DNA of 64,000 nucleotides from Haliotis asinina (Eukaryota; Mollusca; Gastropoda; Lepetellida; Haliotidae), in contig NC_090291.1 in the NCBI RefSeq assembly GCF_037392515.1, positions 28,692,001 through 28,756,000 on the forward strand. Reading direction: 5' to 3'. The notes under the pieces are model-generated. The model saw only the letters and a program-made list of their open reading frames with translations. It had not been told where the DNA came from and ran no database searches. The translations under genes were made by a program, and so were the position numbers. Shown here piece by piece: positions 35,040-46,810 of the stretch. Within the stretch, counting starts at the first letter, position 1. The number at the start of each line of letters is the position of its first letter.

Positions 35040-35560
35040 GTGTGGTAGTCAACGTATATTATTTTACCTCGCACATGAATGTCGCTTTCTGATTGGCTAA
35101 GCGCTATTCTGTTATTTTCAATGTAACACGCTTACAGGCAATGTATTATTTTCAATGTACAATGCTGGGAATTCCGAACTCTTCTGGTGCTTCATGGTAG
35201 TGCTTTTTTACCTCGAATAACATTGAATCACGCATCAAACACAGAAATTACCAATGTTTTGCATTTGAAAATCGATGGAAGGGAGATAACTCTAAATCTG
35301 TTTACCTTGTGTCATCTGCAAAATGCAATTCGCCTCGCATTCAACTGAAGTGCTTCAAACAGTTCAAAATTAAAATTTAGGTGTTCGGTAAGATAAATAT
35401 GTTGTTCACTGGTCCCTCGGGGGCCATGGGCTCATATACCCATGACGTTTATTTATGTTCTCCTCACCATGCGGGCTCGGGGAACATAAACAAACCTCGA
35501 GGATACATGAGCCCATGAGCCCGTGAGCCCGTGACCCCCTTGCGACCAGTGAACAACTTA
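35040..35560 (+). mobile_element. Second hairpin-ended non-autonomous element
   Basis: The body begins around ATTTTACCTCGCACATGAATG and TGATTGGCTAAGCGC. It ends in a long inverted repeat (35401-35557): GTTGTTCACTGGTC at the left and GACCAGTGAACAAC at the right. Matching GGGCTCAT and TTTATGTTC segments lie inside. The right arm has about three copies of a 9-bp GAGCCCGTG-type repeat. Plan (inverted CCAAT at one end, hairpin at the other) recalls the 30371/53761 elements, but the sequence differs. Its left limit is uncertain. Confidence 0.65.
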
Positions 35561-35625
35561 TAATGCATAGCGTCGATAGTCGTTGAGAGCCACAGTGTTA
35601 GAGACATCATTCCCAAATTCACACA
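35561..35625. other. Right edge of satellite-interrupting insertion
   Basis: Short unique sequence between hairpin end and resumption of the satellite. No duplicated target site could be recognised. Confidence 0.4.
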
Positions 35626-35768
35626 ACTCTACCATACCATCTGCTTTAACAAAACTGTACAGCTAACATCCATCCACAACTCTACCATATCTCTCTGTTA
35701 CTATCTGCTTTAACACAACTGTACCACCAACATCTGCTTTAACACAACTCTACCATCTCTACCATAGT
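35626..35768. repeat. Satellite array, right part
   Basis: The ACACAACTCTACCAT, CATCTGCTTTAACA and ATCTCTCTGTTACTA phrases are those of 34200-34354, in the same orientation. The two parts were one array. Confidence 0.85.
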
Positions 35769-36364
35769 CTCCACAAGACCACTCAGAATGTTTATGAAAA
35801 AACACTTTCAACAAATAACACAATTACTCCACACCTACATTATGATAATCTCCCACACCAATAGATAATTTCAAACCGAAATGTTCACGATGTTTAGATA
35901 AATATGTAAATGTCTGCGAATTTGAAGGTGTACAATTACAGGACAGCATGCTGAGCATACCACGGCCTCGGGTTTGATCAGTATGGGCCACGGTCTGGCT
36001 CAGTAATATTGAGTTGAGCCAGGTTGCAACATGTGTCATCAGCAGATGTTGCTGACAAGTTGATGGAGTGAACGAGGAACATTGCGATGCACTGGTCTTA
36101 ATATTCCCACTCTCAATGCTTATTTCAGAAGTCCATTGTACAAGTTTATTAAAAAGGGATCTGAGACTTCTCATAGACATGTAAAACCTTTGTCCTTGTA
36201 CACAGTCAAGTGATGAGAGTGCTCCATTATACTACTCATGGGCTCTGTTTCCATCAACATTTACCTGGGCAGAAAGCTCTTCATGTCTTTTTCTCATTTT
36301 ACACTTATTAGTGTCCAAATATCATCAAGCCAAACAGAATAAACGCATGGGGCAAGATATCATT
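35769..36364. other. Unique DNA, no supported gene
   Basis: A 118-codon minus-strand frame (35824-36180) has no recognisable domain. GC is slightly raised. Not called. Confidence 0.45.
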
Positions 36365-36885
36365 TCAAACAGGTGTGTTGACAGTGTGATCCACAGCTTC
36401 AAGGTGTGTTGACAGTGTGATACAAAAGGGTGAATTGACAGTGTGATAAAAAATATCCGGGTGTGTTGACACTGTGATCGCCAACATCATGGTGTGTTGA
36501 CAGTACGATCCACAACATCAGGGTGCGTTGACAGTGTGATCCCCAACATCACCGTGTGTTGACAGTGTGATCCACAATATCAGGCTGTGTTGACAGTGTG
36601 ATCCACAACATCAGGTTATGTTGACAGTGTGATCACCAACATCAGGCAGTGTTCACAGTGTGATCCACAACATCAGGCAGTGTTGACAGTGTGATCCATC
36701 ACATCAGGCTGTGTTGACAATGTGATCCATCACATCAGGTTGTGTTGACAGCGTGATCCACAACATCAGGCTGTGCTGACAGTGTGATCCATCACATCAG
36801 GTTGTGTTGACAATGTGATCTACAGCATTAGGCTGTGTTGACTGTGTGATCCACAACATCAGGGTGTATTAGTCTTTTGACAGTG
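36365..36885. repeat. 31-bp minisatellite, about 17 units
   Basis: The unit is GTGTTGACAGTGTGATCCAC then AACATCAGGCT. The spacing is 31 bp (for example 36556 to 36587). Variants change CAACATC to CATCACATC and the CAGGCT, CAGGTT or CAGGGT ending. Confidence 0.92.
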
Positions 36886-37572
36886 CGATGCACACTGATA
36901 GGGTGTGTCGATAAAAGGAAATGTTAATTGGAAAAACTGTAAAAAACCAATGCCTGAAGTAAAAGCAATATGTGACAGGAGGAAGAGACTTTGCTTATTT
37001 AGCAAGAAATACAATTCTGACACCTCTTTCTTTGAGTGCAAATACTTAATGGGGAGAAAACAAGTGAAAATGCTAACAAAATGAGTCATGCTCTGCCAAC
37101 TTATCAACTTTCATAGTATTCATGACCAGAAAATCTGAATATTTATTTCTAGAAGATTTGATATTGAGAATTCCCATAAGTCCTTGCCGAGGATTTATCA
37201 GCTCTGGGTGAAAAATGAGGACCACACTACGGTATGGAGATTTCTCTGATGAGAGTCCACTCACTGCAGGCAAGTGGGTAGCTGTGGATTATTTCATTGC
37301 TGAATTACATGTTGACAAAACATGGGAGCATTGGTTTTGATGTAAACAAACAAAACAAAAAAACATTCATCCCAGGAGTGAAGAAGTGCACAGCAAATAA
37401 CATAATGGCCAGATCTGATTAGACATGAAATATCTGGTCTGTGTACAAACGAAGGATGTTTACTAGCATCAGTTTCAGTTATAAGCTTTGTGGTCAGAGT
37501 TTTTACCTATTTCTATGAGACAGAATGGTGGGTGATCCACCTGATACCATCAGGATGGGTTTAGTTTTCTTC
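36886..37572. other. Unique DNA, no gene seen
   Basis: No features beyond short chance frames. Confidence 0.55.
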
Positions 37573-40398
37573 CATCATTCAATAACCATCGCCTTCAGTG
37601 TCACTTCCATCACCATCGCCTTCAGTGTCACTTCCATGACCATCGCCTTCAGTGTCACTTCCATGACCATCGCCTTCAGTGTCAATTCCATGACCATCAC
37701 CTTCAGTGTCACTTCCATCACCATTGCCTTCACTGTCACTTCCATCACCATCGCCTTCAGTGTCACTTCCATCACCATCCCCTTCAGTGTCACTTCCATC
37801 ACCATCACCTACAGTGTCACTTCCATCACCATCGCCTTCAGTGTCACTTCCATCACCATCCCCTTCAGTGTCACTTCCATCACCATCACCTTCAGTGTCA
37901 CTTCCATCACCATCGCCTTCAGTGTCACTTCCATCACCATCACCTTCAGTGTCACTTCCATCACCATCGCCTTCAGTGTCACTTCCATGACCATCGCCTT
38001 CAGTGTCACTTTCATCACCATCCCCTTCAGTGTCACTTCCATCACCATCCCCTTCAGTGTCACTTCCATCACCATCGCCTGCAGTGTCACTTCCATCACC
38101 ATCACCTTCAGTGTCAATTCCATCACCATCGCCTTCAGTGTCACTTCCATCACCATCGCCTTCAGTGTCACTTCCATCACCATCACCTTCAGTGTCAATT
38201 CCATCACCATCGCCTTCAGTGTCACTTCCATCACCATCCCCTTCAGTGTCAATTCCATCACCATCCCCTTCAGTGTCACTTCCATCACCATCACCTTCAG
38301 TGTCACTTCCATCACCATCGCCTTCAGTGTCAATTCCATGACCATCACCTTCAGTGTCACTTCCATCACCACTGCCTTCAGTGTCACTTCCATCACCATC
38401 GCCTTCAGTGTCACTTCCATCACCATCACCTTCAGTGTCACTTCCATCACCATCCCCTTCAGTGTCACTTCCATCACCATCACCTACAGTGTCACTTCCA
38501 TCACCATTGCCTTCAGTGTCAATTCCATCACCATCACCTACAGTGTCACTTCCATCACCATCGCCTTCAGTGTCAATTCCATGACCATCACCTTCAGTGT
38601 CACTTCCATCACCATCGCCTTCAGTGTCACTTCCATCACCATCACCTTCAGTGTCACTTCCATCACCATCCCCTTCAGTGTCAATTCCATCACCAATGCC
38701 TTCAGTGTCACTTCCATCACCATCGCCTTCAGTGTCACTTCCATCACCATCACCTTCAGTGTCACTTCCATCACCATCCCCTTCAGTGTCACTTCCATCA
38801 CCATCACCTACAGTGTCACTTCCATCACCATCGCCTTCAGTGTCAATTCCATGACCATCACCTTCAGTGTCACTTCCATCACCATCCCCTTCAGTGTCAC
38901 TTCCATCACCATCACCTTCAGTGTCACTTCCATCACCATCGCCTTCAGTGTCACTTCCATCACCATCACCTTCAGTGTCACTTCCATCACCATCCCCTTC
39001 AGTGTCACTTCCATCACCATCCCCTTCAGTGTCACTTCCATCACCATCCCCTTCAGTGTCACTTCCATCACCATCCCCTTCAGTGTCACTTCCATCACCA
39101 TCACCTACAGTGTCACTTCCATCACCATCGCCTTCAGTGTCAATTCCATGACCATCACCTTCAGTGTCACTTCCATAACCATCCCCTTCAGTGTCACTTC
39201 CATCACCATCACCTTCACTGTCACTTTCATCACCATCGCTTTCAGTGTCACTTCCATAACCATCACCTTCAGTGTCACTTCCATCACCATCGCCTTCAGT
39301 GTCACTTCCATCACCATCGCCTTCAGTGTCACTTCCATCACCATCGCCTTCAGTGTCACTTCCATCACCATCGCCTTCAGTGTCACTTCCATCACCATCA
39401 CCTTCAGTGTCACTTCCATCACCATCCCCTTCAGTGTCACTTCCATCACCATCCCCTTCAGTGTCACTTCCATCACCATCCCCTTCAGTGTCACTTCCAT
39501 CACCATCCCCTTCAGTGTCACTTCTATCACCATCACCTACAGTGTCACTTCCATCACCATCGCCTTCAGTGTCAATTCCATGACCATCACCTTCAGTGTC
39601 ACTTCCATAACCATCCCCTTCAGTGTCACTTCCATCACCATCACCTTCACTGTCACTTTCATCACCATCGCTTTCAGTGTCACTTCCATCACCATCACCT
39701 TCAGTGTCACTTCCATCACCATCGCCTTCAGTGTCACTTCCATCACCATCGCCTTCAGTGTCACTTCCATCACCATCGCCTTCAGTGTCACTTCCATCAC
39801 CATCACCTTCAGTGTCACTTCCATCACCATCCCCTTCAGTGTCAATTCCATCACCATCACCTTCAGTGTCAATTCCATGACCATAGCCTTCAGTGTCACT
39901 TCCATCACCATCGCCTTCAGTGTCACTTCCATCACCATCCCCTTCAGTGTCACTTCCATCACCATCACCTTCAGTGTCACTTCTATGACCATCGCCTTCA
40001 GTGTCAATTCCATCACCATCGCCTTCAGTGTCACTTCCATCACCATCGCCTTCAGTGTCACTTCCATAACCATCCCCTTCAGTGTCACTTCCATCACCAT
40101 CACCTTCACTGTCACTTTCATCACCATCGCTTTCAGTGTCACTTCCATAACCATCACCTTCAGTGTCACTTCCATCACCATCCCCTTCAGTGTCAATTCC
40201 ATGACCATAGCCTTCAGTGTCACTTCCATCACCATCGCCTTCAGTGTCACTTCCATCACCATCCCCTTCAGTGTCAGTTCCATCACCATCACCTTCAGTG
40301 TCACTTCTATGACCATCGCCTTCAGTGTCAATTCCATCACCATCACCTTCAGTGTCACTTCCATAACCATCGCCTTCAGTGTCACTTCCATGACAAAT
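37573..40398. repeat. 27-bp minisatellite, about 104 units
   Basis: The unit is ACCATCGCCTTCAGTGTC then ACTTCCATC. About 104 units occupy 2.8 kb with no frame-breaking indel. Variation is confined to a few positions: GCC/ACC/CCC, ACT/AAT, ATC/ATG/ATA, TTC/TAC, and AGT/ACT. Because 27 is divisible by three, one plus-strand frame (37525-40485) is open for 986 codons as a nine-residue repeat (SITIAFSVT), and other frames are open over long parts. No promoter, splice signal or non-repeat domain supports translation. Most changes would alter the residue, which fits non-coding drift. Confidence 0.95.
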
Positions 40399-40496
40399 TG
40401 TATGTACGTCCTAAAAGCTAACCAAAGGATGATTGTCTTGCGATTCCTCAATGACACTTCCATATTATGTATACCCTTAATTTAATCTGCTTAAAA
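40399..40496. other. Spacer between two arrays
   Basis: Short unique sequence between the 27-bp and ~43-bp arrays. Confidence 0.5.
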
Positions 40497-40668
40497 CATT
40501 ACAACAGTTGCTATCAGTGCTACTTTTATCTTCTTCAAGGACTAAATAACATGTCAGCAAGTGCTTCTCAGTCTTCTTCAAGGGCTATATAAGCTGTCAC
40601 CAAGTGCTACTTAAGTCTTCTTCATGATCAATGTAAGTTGTCACCAAGAGCTACCTAGTCTTCTTTAA
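40497..40668. repeat. ~43-bp satellite, left part (interrupted)
   Basis: Units of about 43 bp: TCTTCTTCAAGGGCTATATA, AGCTGTCACCAAGTGCTAC. It ends at TTCTTTAA, where the inserted element starts. It resumes at 43458 with TTAAGGACTATAC, exactly in register. Confidence 0.85.
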
Positions 40669-43457
40669 CCCCTTGGGTGCTACTGGGACATATATGTCCT
40701 TCCTCTTCAACCCTCACTTTGAAGTCCAATAAAATTCTAAATACATCACACACACAAGCATAATTCATAGTTTTGAATTCTTCGGGAAATTCCGCGTTTC
40801 TTGACACCATCCACTATTATCTCAGACAAAGTTAAAGTACTTAAAGGTCACATGCCACCAAAATATCAAACATAATTAAAACACATGTTCCCTTATTCAT
40901 GATACATAAAATGAATTGCTGGTTAAGAAAAAACAAATAAATAAAATACTGAAATCGCAATATTTTTTACTTTGGTTTACCTCTCTTGAAACGAAGCAGC
41001 CATGATACTGAACCCAGTCAGAGGTGGTGGGTGTGCACTCAAGTGTAATGAAGCCTTTTCACTGGCCACCAGTTCATTTGTCGATACACTTAGCCGGCTC
41101 TTTATTTATGGCTTACAAGCCTGATAGGTGTTAATTTCAAATTGCATGTGGTCTATGACTGAATTCGAAATTGTGCATTGCATATTTTCATTAGCAGATA
41201 AGCAGGCTGACGTATAGGTGTCAATAAACCAAACATGGAGTTTTCCCTGTGACAGAGTCTGCTTATCACAGTCAATGCGTTTTGTTTCTTATTATGTAAT
41301 GAGTAGATTATTTACTTGTTTGTGTATGCAACCAAAATTAGACTACTGTTCACAACCTTATACTCCGGGCAGGCACACCATTTCAAGATTCGGGAACCTA
41401 TTCACTGTGCATGTGTTATGATCACAGTGCCGCATAGCTGTTCAAACCTGCATTTCCTCCAGCACTGGAGGAACATTAGCGAATCATGTGAACTCCAATT
41501 TCATGCGGTTTTTTTTTCATCACTTTTTTTTATAACTTTATAGGTTGAACTGGCACATTTGATGATTTGTTTCTGTAAGTGCATGCCAAAAGGTGTCAGA
41601 ATCTGCAAAGTTGTGTTTTATGCGTCACATTTAAAATAACCTCTCAAATATTGGCTTCCTCATAAATGTTGTCATTTTTCACACGATACAAAATCACGAT
41701 TCTCAGCGTTATTTGCTGCATGTTTTGAAATGTGTAAATCGGATAATTACTGGGAGCATTGAATTTCAAAGCACATTAATGATGACTGATATAAAGTTTT
41801 CATGTAACCAGTAATGATAATTCTGAAACATCACCGATAAACCCAGAATTGTTTGGGATGTTTTCGAAAATACACTTACATGAACGCCGAAGTGTGCTTT
41901 CCGCCATATTTGACAGTGTTTACAAAATCACATTTCACGAAAGGCCAGTATTGAAAGACCAATTACATCATGTATTTTTCATATTCAGCTACGACAAATG
42001 CACCATTGAATTCTCCATACATCTTAGAATCAAATTACAAATGCTCTTTGTCGCCAATACCAAATGTCTTGATAAAACAAAGCAAAAGATATTGGTTGTG
42101 AAAGTGAACACTGTGCTGGAAAGACTACACATGTTTGAAATACAAAGAAAACTTCTGATTTTACACTAATCAGCATTTTCAGAAATTCTCCGACCTCCAG
42201 TCATCTCATAATTGCTTACAATGGCTAAATAGGTTTAGAATATGCAGGTGAAGAGTATCGTAGCAAGAAATAGCAAATTAAAAATAGATACAATGCAATG
42301 ATTTGATAATTCATAAGAAACTGTCAAAGTTTCCGTGCAGCATGACACCATGACTGATGCAAAATCACGCTGAATGACAACGGTACTTATCGTCATTTCT
42401 GGCTTCTTCTGTTATTTACAATGTAACCAATAAAACATATAACAATATACAGATAGTCAGAATTATTCTGATTACTTACAGCTCACACTTATGTACAAAC
42501 GATCCCTAAATCAATGGAAGATTCATATCAAAATCTTGTGTATCCTTGTTAGTGAAACCACCATTTTATAAGAAATAGGTCATCAGTAGTGATGTCACAT
42601 GTCAACATTGTTGAACATATTTAGGCAATTTCTTTGCGGTGAAGATCAATTGAACAAGAGTAAACACAATCACCTGACTACACTGAATACACACTTTCAC
42701 TATTATGATGTATATTTTGTGCATTGTTGCGATATTTTTTCATGACAGTAATTTCAGTATCTACATTTAGCCTTGTTCAAAATCATATCACATGTGGATA
42801 TAGGGTATGAATTTTTCTTCTTTGAAAGTTTCTGATTGTTTGAATATTTACATAGAAAATTGACTCATTTAGTGTAGTACACCATATTTTAAGCCTTTAC
42901 ATTAAATTGATGCCGAACAGGTGCGCATGTTGCTCACGATAAGGGGATACACGATAAACCGTCTAACTCTTGATATATTCAGGACACTATTTCAGTGTTT
43001 TGACCATTAATTTTATGTTTTGTCTAAAGGGTGTTGAATTCTGACATAGAACGTGAGACCTCTTAAACCAGTAATGGAAATTAAGTGAGACATATACTAA
43101 TCATCAAGCCCATATCATCTTTTTCTGACGTAACAAAACGAATAAAACATGCCACGATGTCAACTAAAGTGTTGTACAATTTTCAGTAATTTTACTACAT
43201 TTTAAGATGGGGCTGTAACTCTGTTAATTATGATACAAAATGAGTCAAAATACATCCATTTTTAATGCATAAGAAAATCTTGAGCACCATTTAGTAGTGC
43301 ATATATCTCAAACTGCTGAGGTAGTCACAATTATATTTAAACAAACAGGTAGGAAATTTAATATTCTTCATACCTGTGTAATTTTATAGCCATATGCAGA
43401 TTCAGGACCACACAAGCTCAATTCTTGCACAATCTTCAAAATGTGACATCCAGGGGG
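40669..43457. mobile_element. piggyBac-like non-autonomous transposon, 2.79 kb
   Basis: Inserted in the ~43-bp satellite, flanked on both sides by TTAA (40665-40668 and 43458-43461). Ends are imperfect inverted repeats: left CCCCTTGGGTGCTA, right (complement) CCCCCTGGATGTCA. A subterminal palindrome GGGACATATATGTCC lies near the left end. Known: piggyBac-superfamily elements duplicate TTAA and begin with C-rich ends. Seen: removing the element and one TTAA restores an uninterrupted satellite unit. No transposase frame survives. The longest frame (106 codons, 41849-42169) has no DDD-type motif, so the element is non-autonomous or badly decayed. A TAAAGGTCACATGCCACC phrase near 40845 could mark a nested repeat. 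Confidence 0.75.
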
Positions 43458-43735
43458 TTAAGGACTATACAAGTTGTCATTAAGTGCTTCTTAGGCTTCT
43501 TTAAGGGAAATTTAAGTTGTCACCAAGTGCTAATTGGTCTTGTTCAAAGATTATGCCATTAAGTGCTACTTAGACTTCTTTAAGGACTATACAAGTTCAA
43601 GAAATATATATGCAGGTACCAAGTTAGTCTTCTTCAGCGAATATGCAAGCTGTTACCAAGTGCTCCTTAAGTCTTTCTTACTTAAGTCTTCCTTATGAGC
43701 TACATCTGTCATCACACAGTGCTGCTATTGTTTTC
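43458..43735. repeat. ~43-bp satellite, right part
   Basis: GGACTATACAAGTTGTCA, TTAAGTGCTTCTTAGGC, TTCTTTAAGG and CACCAAGTGCT phrases continue the array of 40497-40668. Units vary in length and decay to the right. Confidence 0.85.
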
Positions 43736-44063
43736 AGACCAAATAGAGCAAACAGCTAGTAAACAAAAACTTCTAACGTTTTTGCTTTACCTTCTTTTTG
43801 AAAAGAAGGTCTTGTTTATGAGACAAAATAGATTTAATTAAACATGTGGCCAGTTAAACAGTACATCAGATTAACTTCAAGAATGTTTTAGCTCAGCCAT
43901 AATTTTGCCAAATTAAAAATCTTCCCCAATTCTGAGCCTTTTACCTTGAAGATTTCTGTAAAACCATTTCCTCATAAATCATCACGCCAATTGCTCAAAA
44001 ATGATTTCTGCACGTTTCCTTAATATTCTTGGTATGATCTATGAGCACGATAAAGAAGAAGTA
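43736..44063. other. Unique DNA, no gene seen
   Basis: AT-rich. An AAGAAGGTAAAG donor-like site on the minus strand near 43796 lacks a partner. Confidence 0.5.
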
Positions 44064-44255
44064 ATGGCGGAAGACAGACTAACAAGTTGAGCAAACAATT
44101 ATACCCAGTTCGTAAATCTTGAGGATTACCAGGAATACAGGAAATATGATATTGGCAGGGTAAGTGCACATGTAAATCTTGTTTACATCAGCACAAGCCG
44201 TGTGGTTCTACATGATGCCATGGGCTATCTCTACAATTTACTTCAAATTACTTAG
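44064..44255 (+). pseudogene. Possible broken first exon or gene fragment
   Basis: Seen: ATG at 44064 followed by MAEDRLTS, an in-frame TGA (44088-44090), then in the same frame ANNYTQFVNLEDYQEYRKYD and IGR. A donor, CAGG|GTAAGTG, begins at 44160. Past the donor the frame stays open to a TAG at 44253-44255. The acidic, tyrosine-rich NLEDYQEYRKY stretch looks protein-like. One stop in an otherwise open 63-codon frame suggests a decayed coding segment or chance. Selenocysteine recoding is possible in principle but nothing supports it. Family not recognised. Confidence 0.25.
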
Positions 44256-44282
44256 TCATTTAGCCCCACAAATGGTGAAGGT

Positions 44283-44430
44283 GTTACATCATTGCTAGGT
44301 AAAAATAACGTGATCCCTTCTGCAATAACATTGGTATAAAAATACTAGTATATTGTTTAGCTGTTACATCATTGTTATGTTAAAGAGGGGTGATCCCTTC
44401 TGCAATAACACTGGAATAAAAATATATTAC
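44283..44430 (+). repeat. 80-bp tandem duplication
   Basis: GTTACATCATTG starts at 44283 and 44363. Both units contain GTGATCCCTTCTGCAATAAC and AAAAATA. Moderately diverged. Confidence 0.85.
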
Positions 44431-44760
44431 TCTAGATGTTTCAATACAAAGGTTTATAAGGAGAAGCTATTTGACATTTATTTAAAAGCTTCTATTCAAT
44501 ACTAATCTTCTCGCATGATATATTGATGACAATGAAGATGACAATGTACATAATTCCATGAAAAGAATCATTAAGGTCAAAGTATTATGACATCTATTGT
44601 CACATCAAATTACAATATTGCAAAGCCATAATATAAGGTCAGCACTTCAAGTATAGATGCTTTTGTTCAAACAGAACAACTCTCAGTTTGAAAATACACA
44701 AGTATCTATGAATTGCATCATACATTTCAAACGATGGTAGTTGGATAAGATTATCACAAG
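44431..44760. other. Unique DNA, no gene seen
   Basis: AT-rich, nothing recognised. Confidence 0.55.
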
Positions 44761-44900
44761 ACCAGGAACCTGTTTAAAGTGATCCCTGACATAGCATGGT
44801 TAAGTACTCCACAAAACCAGAAACCTGTTTAAAGTGATCCCTGACATAGCATGGTTAAGTACTCCACAAAACCAGGAACCTGTTTAAAGTGATCCCCCAC
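44761..44900 (+). repeat. 55-bp tandem repeat, 2.6 near-identical units
   Basis: ACCAGGAACCTGTTTAAAG and TGATCCCTGACATAGCATGG recur at 44761, 44816 and 44871, 55 bp apart, with only one or two differences. A recent expansion. Confidence 0.92.
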
Positions 44901-46810
44901 TGTTTCAAGAAAGAACAAATATTTCAATAAATGAACAGAATAAGATTTTAAAGAACATGTATTTTACTTTAATAACAACAATTTCAAATGGTCATTATGC
45001 AAATTGTATGTGTACTGTAAAAAAACAATGACAACCTGCATTACAATTGTTTAACAAAGAAACAAAATATGTATAATAAATATAATAATAATAATATAAA
45101 CACAGTGAAAATGTCTCATTTCAACCCAAATTGTCCAGATATACCTCAAAACTTACAATCAAATCTAGCCGTAATATGTACGGTGCAAGATTTACTGAAT
45201 TCTGCAATTTACACAAGTTTGAAAAAAAAAAATAGTAAAATATTTTTGAAAGTTCAGATATACATCTGCCAGCACAAATATGTCAGTTGAAATCCACTGC
45301 TGCTGAAAATAATTGTTGAAATTAATAAGGAAGACATCTGTTTCAAGCTGTTTCAAGTTTTTCAGCAATATGAACTGATGTCTTACTATGTAACTTGGAA
45401 CTCTGCCTACAAACCACTATCAAACAATGACTTTTCCTCCCGATAAATTTGAGGTCAAGTAAAATTTCCAGGTTTAGTATTGTCCTTGTTACTGGTAGTT
45501 CAGCCAGTATTGATATATACTGTTTGCAAAGTAATTGCCTCAACCCTTCAAACCCTGTCACTTTTCTCTAACACAAATGTTTCAAGGGTCTGGCATCACA
45601 ATCCCTAGCCTTCATTAGTATTCATCACTCCTGCAATGCCAGCTGAGCCCAAATATGAACACAAAATCAAGTTAAGCGCCTTTTCCCAAACTTTGCCACA
45701 TACTCAATTACTAGGACCTCTCCTGGCGCTTTTTGCTCCATGAAATTTAGCTACACAGGAAAACGCAATTTGCTCATGCAAGAGCATTTGCTTGTTTTGA
45801 CCAAGACTTGGACGAGATTTGGTCCCTGTGGTCACGTCATTAAGACATTACACGTAACGCTGTTCTCACCCTATCCGTCTTCTGTTATCAGTTTAATTCC
45901 CGTGTCCACTGGGGGTTGAACATTTATGTCAGGGATACCTTTTCTTCGTCTGGGTCAGTATTGATCTCGGTGCCGATGAGCTGCACTCCTCAAACATGTA
46001 CAGAAGAACCTGATTATTATGGACGTGTCAGTTCTGTCCATATAATTTGTATAGGGAGGTTTGGGGCTGTATGAAATTCGGGAAAAATGGTTAATTCAAA
46101 ACACTGGAATGAAGAATTTTGGATTGGAATGATCCAGATTAAGAGAACTGTTCTGGTCTTCTCTCGATGTGTTCAGTACCGATAAGTATTTTTAACATGT
46201 GATCTGTCTGTTGATCCAACGGCCTGGCAGAAAAAAACAAACTAAAAACAAACCACATTTTTTTGTCTATTTATTCAATCTCAAACACTGAAATTGACAG
46301 AACCAACCAGAAAACATTGTTCTATATTGAATATTTTTTGAAAATTGACTTATTAAGCAGTAATAAATATAATTTTGGTGATAGTGGTACATTTTCAATA
46401 GCTATACAGACAGACAGATGGATTGAAAGACAAATGGATGCTAGATTGATGACACAGACACTATTAGAACCAGCCATAATTTACTGTGTGAGAATATAAC
46501 CTGGGGAAGGAACACTGAGAGCCAACAGGACTGTGGGCAGCATGTCCTGAAAACATTACATTGCCAGAGGAGTGTTATAAATAAAATAGACTGTCAGAAA
46601 ATAGATTAGCAATATTCCTTTGTTTCATGATGAGAGACTACTTCGATATTCCAAGTTACTGGGAAGACATCATGGGTCAGGAGATGGAAAGACATTAATG
46701 CAGATAACAGTTCCCCACTAACCCATGCCTGTCTTCTCATGGAATTCCCAAGAAAGTCTAGGTTCCAACATCGGGATGACCATCTGATAATGAGGCCATG
46801 GGCAGACTTG
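44901..46810. other. Mostly unique DNA, GC-richer block
   Basis: 45640-45990 is more GC-rich and non-repetitive, with no open frame. It may be conserved non-coding DNA. No gene seen elsewhere. Confidence 0.45.

Noticed and set aside
37575..40463. Minus-strand frames of up to 308 codons (VMEVTLKAM repeats)
   Set aside because: Reverse reading of the 27-bp array. Broken wherever variant units create stops.
41849..42169. 106-codon frame inside the piggyBac-like element as a transposase remnant
   Set aside because: No catalytic aspartate context or zinc-finger cysteine cluster of piggyBac transposases could be seen.
43940..43960. Minus-strand 11-nt microexon (TTTTACAG, 11 nt, GTAAAA)
   Set aside because: Weak donor, length not divisible by three, and such pairs are expected by chance.
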